Assembly: GCA_022565795.1 (NCBI GenBank)
Contig: JAIUMA010000023.1
Location: 1 to 44,529 of the forward strand
Reading direction: 5' to 3'
DNA from: Balneolia bacterium
Lineage (GTDB): Bacteria > Bacteroidota > Rhodothermia > Balneolales > Cyclonatronaceae
DNA length: 44,529 nt
Below, piece after piece: positions 42,980 through 44,529 of this stretch. A program made the position numbers and the translations under genes. Below the pieces are notes generated by a model, which was given only the letters and a program-made list of their open reading frames with translations, made no database searches and had not been told where the DNA came from. Within the stretch, counting starts at the first letter, position 1, and every line of letters starts with the position of its first letter.

Positions 42980-44206
42980 ATGTCGAAGCTTCACGCCGAT
43001 TTGGTAGCCATTCGCAAGAGTCAGAAACTGAGCGTGCAGGATATGCACGATAAAACGCGTCTTGCGATGAACACGATTCAGCAAATCGAAGATGGTTCAA
43101 TTTTTGAAGCCGAAAGTAACAAAACGTACACCCGCAGCTACGTGAGAACCTACGCCCGCGGATTGGGCATGGAAGACAGCGATATGATTCAGGCGCTGGA
43201 TCTGCGCGAAGGTGGCATGTATGATGGTTTTCTTGTACAAAAGTACACCGGTGAGAAGCCAGCTGAGCCTGCACCGCCCGCGGCCGAGAGCAAGCCAGCT
43301 CCTCCTACTCCCCCGCCGGCTCAGAAAAAAGCAGCCGATCCTGATGAAGCCGACCCTTCCGATGCCAAGGCAATTCCAACGCCCGGTAAAGAAACGCCTG
43401 ATCCTGTACAACCTGAGCCTTCGACCAAAACTGAGGACGTCCCAAAAAGTGATGCTGCCTCAACAGAGTCTAAGCCACGAGTTTTAGACGGCAGCACCAT
43501 TGGTCCGGGCAAAACAGGTCCGGTAAAAATCAGAAATGCGCAACACACTCCTCCGCCCCCTCCTACATCCGCCGATGTGGACTGGAGCGACCTTCGCCGC
43601 AACACCAAGCGCCCGGGCAAAGACATTCCGGTGCTTCCGATTGCGGGCGGCATCATCATTCTTCTGCTTCTTGCCGCAGGTATCTTTTGGCTGATCAACT
43701 CAGACGGCGAGCCGGCCGACACAACCGGACTTACTCCTGAAAACGGCGTCACCGAAGAGCGGGCAGCTCCTCCGGGCTCAGAGTTCGATGAAATGCTTGC
43801 CGATACGCTCGACGCACCTGTTCCGCCTGATCCGTCAAGAGCTGCAGCAGCTGCACTGCCCGATACGTTACATGTAGTCGTTTATGCCGCTACCGGAAAC
43901 CTTGAGCCTTTCCGCGTGCGCTCAGACACCTTCGAAAACAGACGCCCGTACTGGATTGAGCAAGGCGTGGGCATGCGCATCTCATTTGTGAATGAAATGA
44001 CGCTCACTGGCAACTTCAACCGCATGCTCGTGCTCTACGACAATCGCGTTATTACCGAATTTGATGAAATCGACGAAAACGGCGAACGGATTCTCCGCAG
44101 AAGTCAGTTTGAGGATGATCCCTCCCTGGGATCTTTCACCGAAGCCGGACTTCCAGCTGGTATTTCCGAGCCCCGTGAAGTAATAGAACGGCCGATTATC
44201 AACTAA
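42980..44206 (+). CDS. rodZ: RodZ-like helix-turn-helix membrane protein
   Basis: A 408-residue protein with the RodZ layout: an N-terminal helix-turn-helix domain (about 3-75, RKSQKLSVQDMHDKTRLAM and TYTRSYVRTYARGLG), a long proline- and acid-rich linker (about 90-215), one membrane helix (VLPIAGGIIILLLLAAGIFWLI, about 217-238) and a periplasmic domain (RVRSDTFENRRPYWIEQGVGMR) like the DUF4115 region. RodZ links the MreB cytoskeleton to the cell wall and sets rod shape. The domain match is clear, but a different HTH-membrane regulator cannot be ruled out. ligA starts eight bases after its stop. Confidence 0.82.
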   Translation: MSKLHADLVAIRKSQKLSVQDMHDKTRLAMNTIQQIEDGSIFEAESNKTYTRSYVRTYARGLGMEDSDMIQALDLREGGMYDGFLVQKYTGEKPAEPAPPAAESKPAPPTPPPAQKKAADPDEADPSDAKAIPTPGKETPDPVQPEPSTKTEDVPKSDAASTESKPRVLDGSTIGPGKTGPVKIRNAQHTPPPPPTSADVDWSDLRRNTKRPGKDIPVLPIAGGIIILLLLAAGIFWLINSDGEPADTTGLTPENGVTEERAAPPGSEFDEMLADTLDAPVPPDPSRAAAAALPDTLHVVVYAATGNLEPFRVRSDTFENRRPYWIEQGVGMRISFVNEMTLTGNFNRMLVLYDNRVITEFDEIDENGERILRRSQFEDDPSLGSFTEAGLPAGISEPREVIERPIIN

Positions 44207-44214
44207 ATCCGAAC

Positions 44215-44529
44215 ATGACCACAGAACAGGCACGCAAGCGTGTTGAAGAGCTGAGAACTACGCTCCACAAAGCCAACGACGCATATTATGGTGAGGCAAA
44301 CCCCATAATGAGCGATCGTGAATTCGACAAACTTCTGGAAGAACTGCTCGACATCGAGATTGAATTCGATCTTCAGAGCCCGGACTCTCCAACCGTTAGG
44401 ATAGGCGGAAAACCTTCCAAGACGTTCCAAAACGTAACGCATCCCGTGCCGATGCTGAGCCTGTCGAACACCTACTCCGTTGAGGAGCTTTTCGACTTCG
44501 ATAAGAGGGTTCAGAACATTCTCGGCCAT
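44215..44529 (+). CDS. ligA: NAD-dependent DNA ligase, 5' end
   Basis: The first 105 codons of LigA, cut by the window end. The start (TTEQARKRVEELRTTL), the NAD-binding region of domain Ia (NDAYYGEANPIMSDREFDKL) and DSPTVRIGG followed by HPVPMLSLSNTYS match the adenylation domain. The catalytic lysine of the KxDG motif would be just past the end of the window. The enzyme seals nicks in DNA replication and repair using NAD. Confidence 0.93.
   Translation, partial: MTTEQARKRVEELRTTLHKANDAYYGEANPIMSDREFDKLLEELLDIEIEFDLQSPDSPTVRIGGKPSKTFQNVTHPVPMLSLSNTYSVEELFDFDKRVQNILGH

Noticed and set aside
1-44529. CRISPR array, tRNA or rRNA genes
   Set aside because: I saw no regularly spaced repeats with unique spacers and no tRNA- or rRNA-like sequence.

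Overview
The window looks like chromosomal DNA of a Balneolota/Rhodothermota-type bacterium (Bacteroidota superphylum). The main reason is two secreted proteins that end in a type IX secretion (T9SS) type A sorting domain with the [10 protein letters not shown] signature. Other support is a cbb3 oxidase cluster with a fused ccoNO gene, weak or absent Shine-Dalgarno sequences, and many 1-8 base overlaps between stop and start codons. The phylum is inferred from these traits and not proven; no rRNA or tRNA gene was seen.

Layout. 1-5166 holds housekeeping genes on the + strand: the end of a PASTA protein, rpe, phoH, an MBL-fold hydrolase, a purine nucleoside phosphorylase, an OsmC protein and serine acetyltransferase. 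5167-6966 is a repeat-rich island with three directly oriented copies of an element with imperfect terminal inverted repeats, several REP-like palindromes and a DUF433/DUF5615 toxin-antitoxin pair. It separates serine acetyltransferase from cysM, its pathway partner. 7852-10362 holds a lipoprotein of unknown function, a lone integron-integrase-type core-binding domain and an acyl-ACP thioesterase. 10363-18735 is a complete cbb3 cytochrome oxidase locus led by an Fe-S type Rrf2 regulator: rrf2-ccoI-ccoS-ccoNO-ccoQ-ccoP, then ccoG-ccoH after a stem-loop. 18909-22407 is the conserved yicC-gmk-rpoZ-coaBC block. 22494-29953 holds a secreted GH13 amylase with a LacI-type operator-like site, a lipase, mgtE, a ferric-reductase-like gene broken by two in-frame TAG codons, and small and polytopic membrane proteins. 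29982-31613 (- strand) is a secreted endonuclease I. 31810-36091 is a very large multi-PAS histidine kinase split by a 19-bp tandem duplication. 36099-42739 is on the - strand: fabZ-panB-surE, menG/ubiE, an unknown lipoprotein/membrane pair, comF and a flippase. 42980 to the end holds a RodZ-like protein and the start of ligA.

How the parts fit. The cbb3 cluster implies respiration at low oxygen, and MenG/UbiE would supply menaquinone. The amylase and lipase suggest heterotrophic use of polymers. The most notable signals are the reversible-looking 19-bp duplication in the kinase gene, the double-amber reductase, the repeat island around the toxin-antitoxin pair, and three candidate operators: upstream of rrf2/cco, upstream of the amylase, and between the amylase and the lipase.
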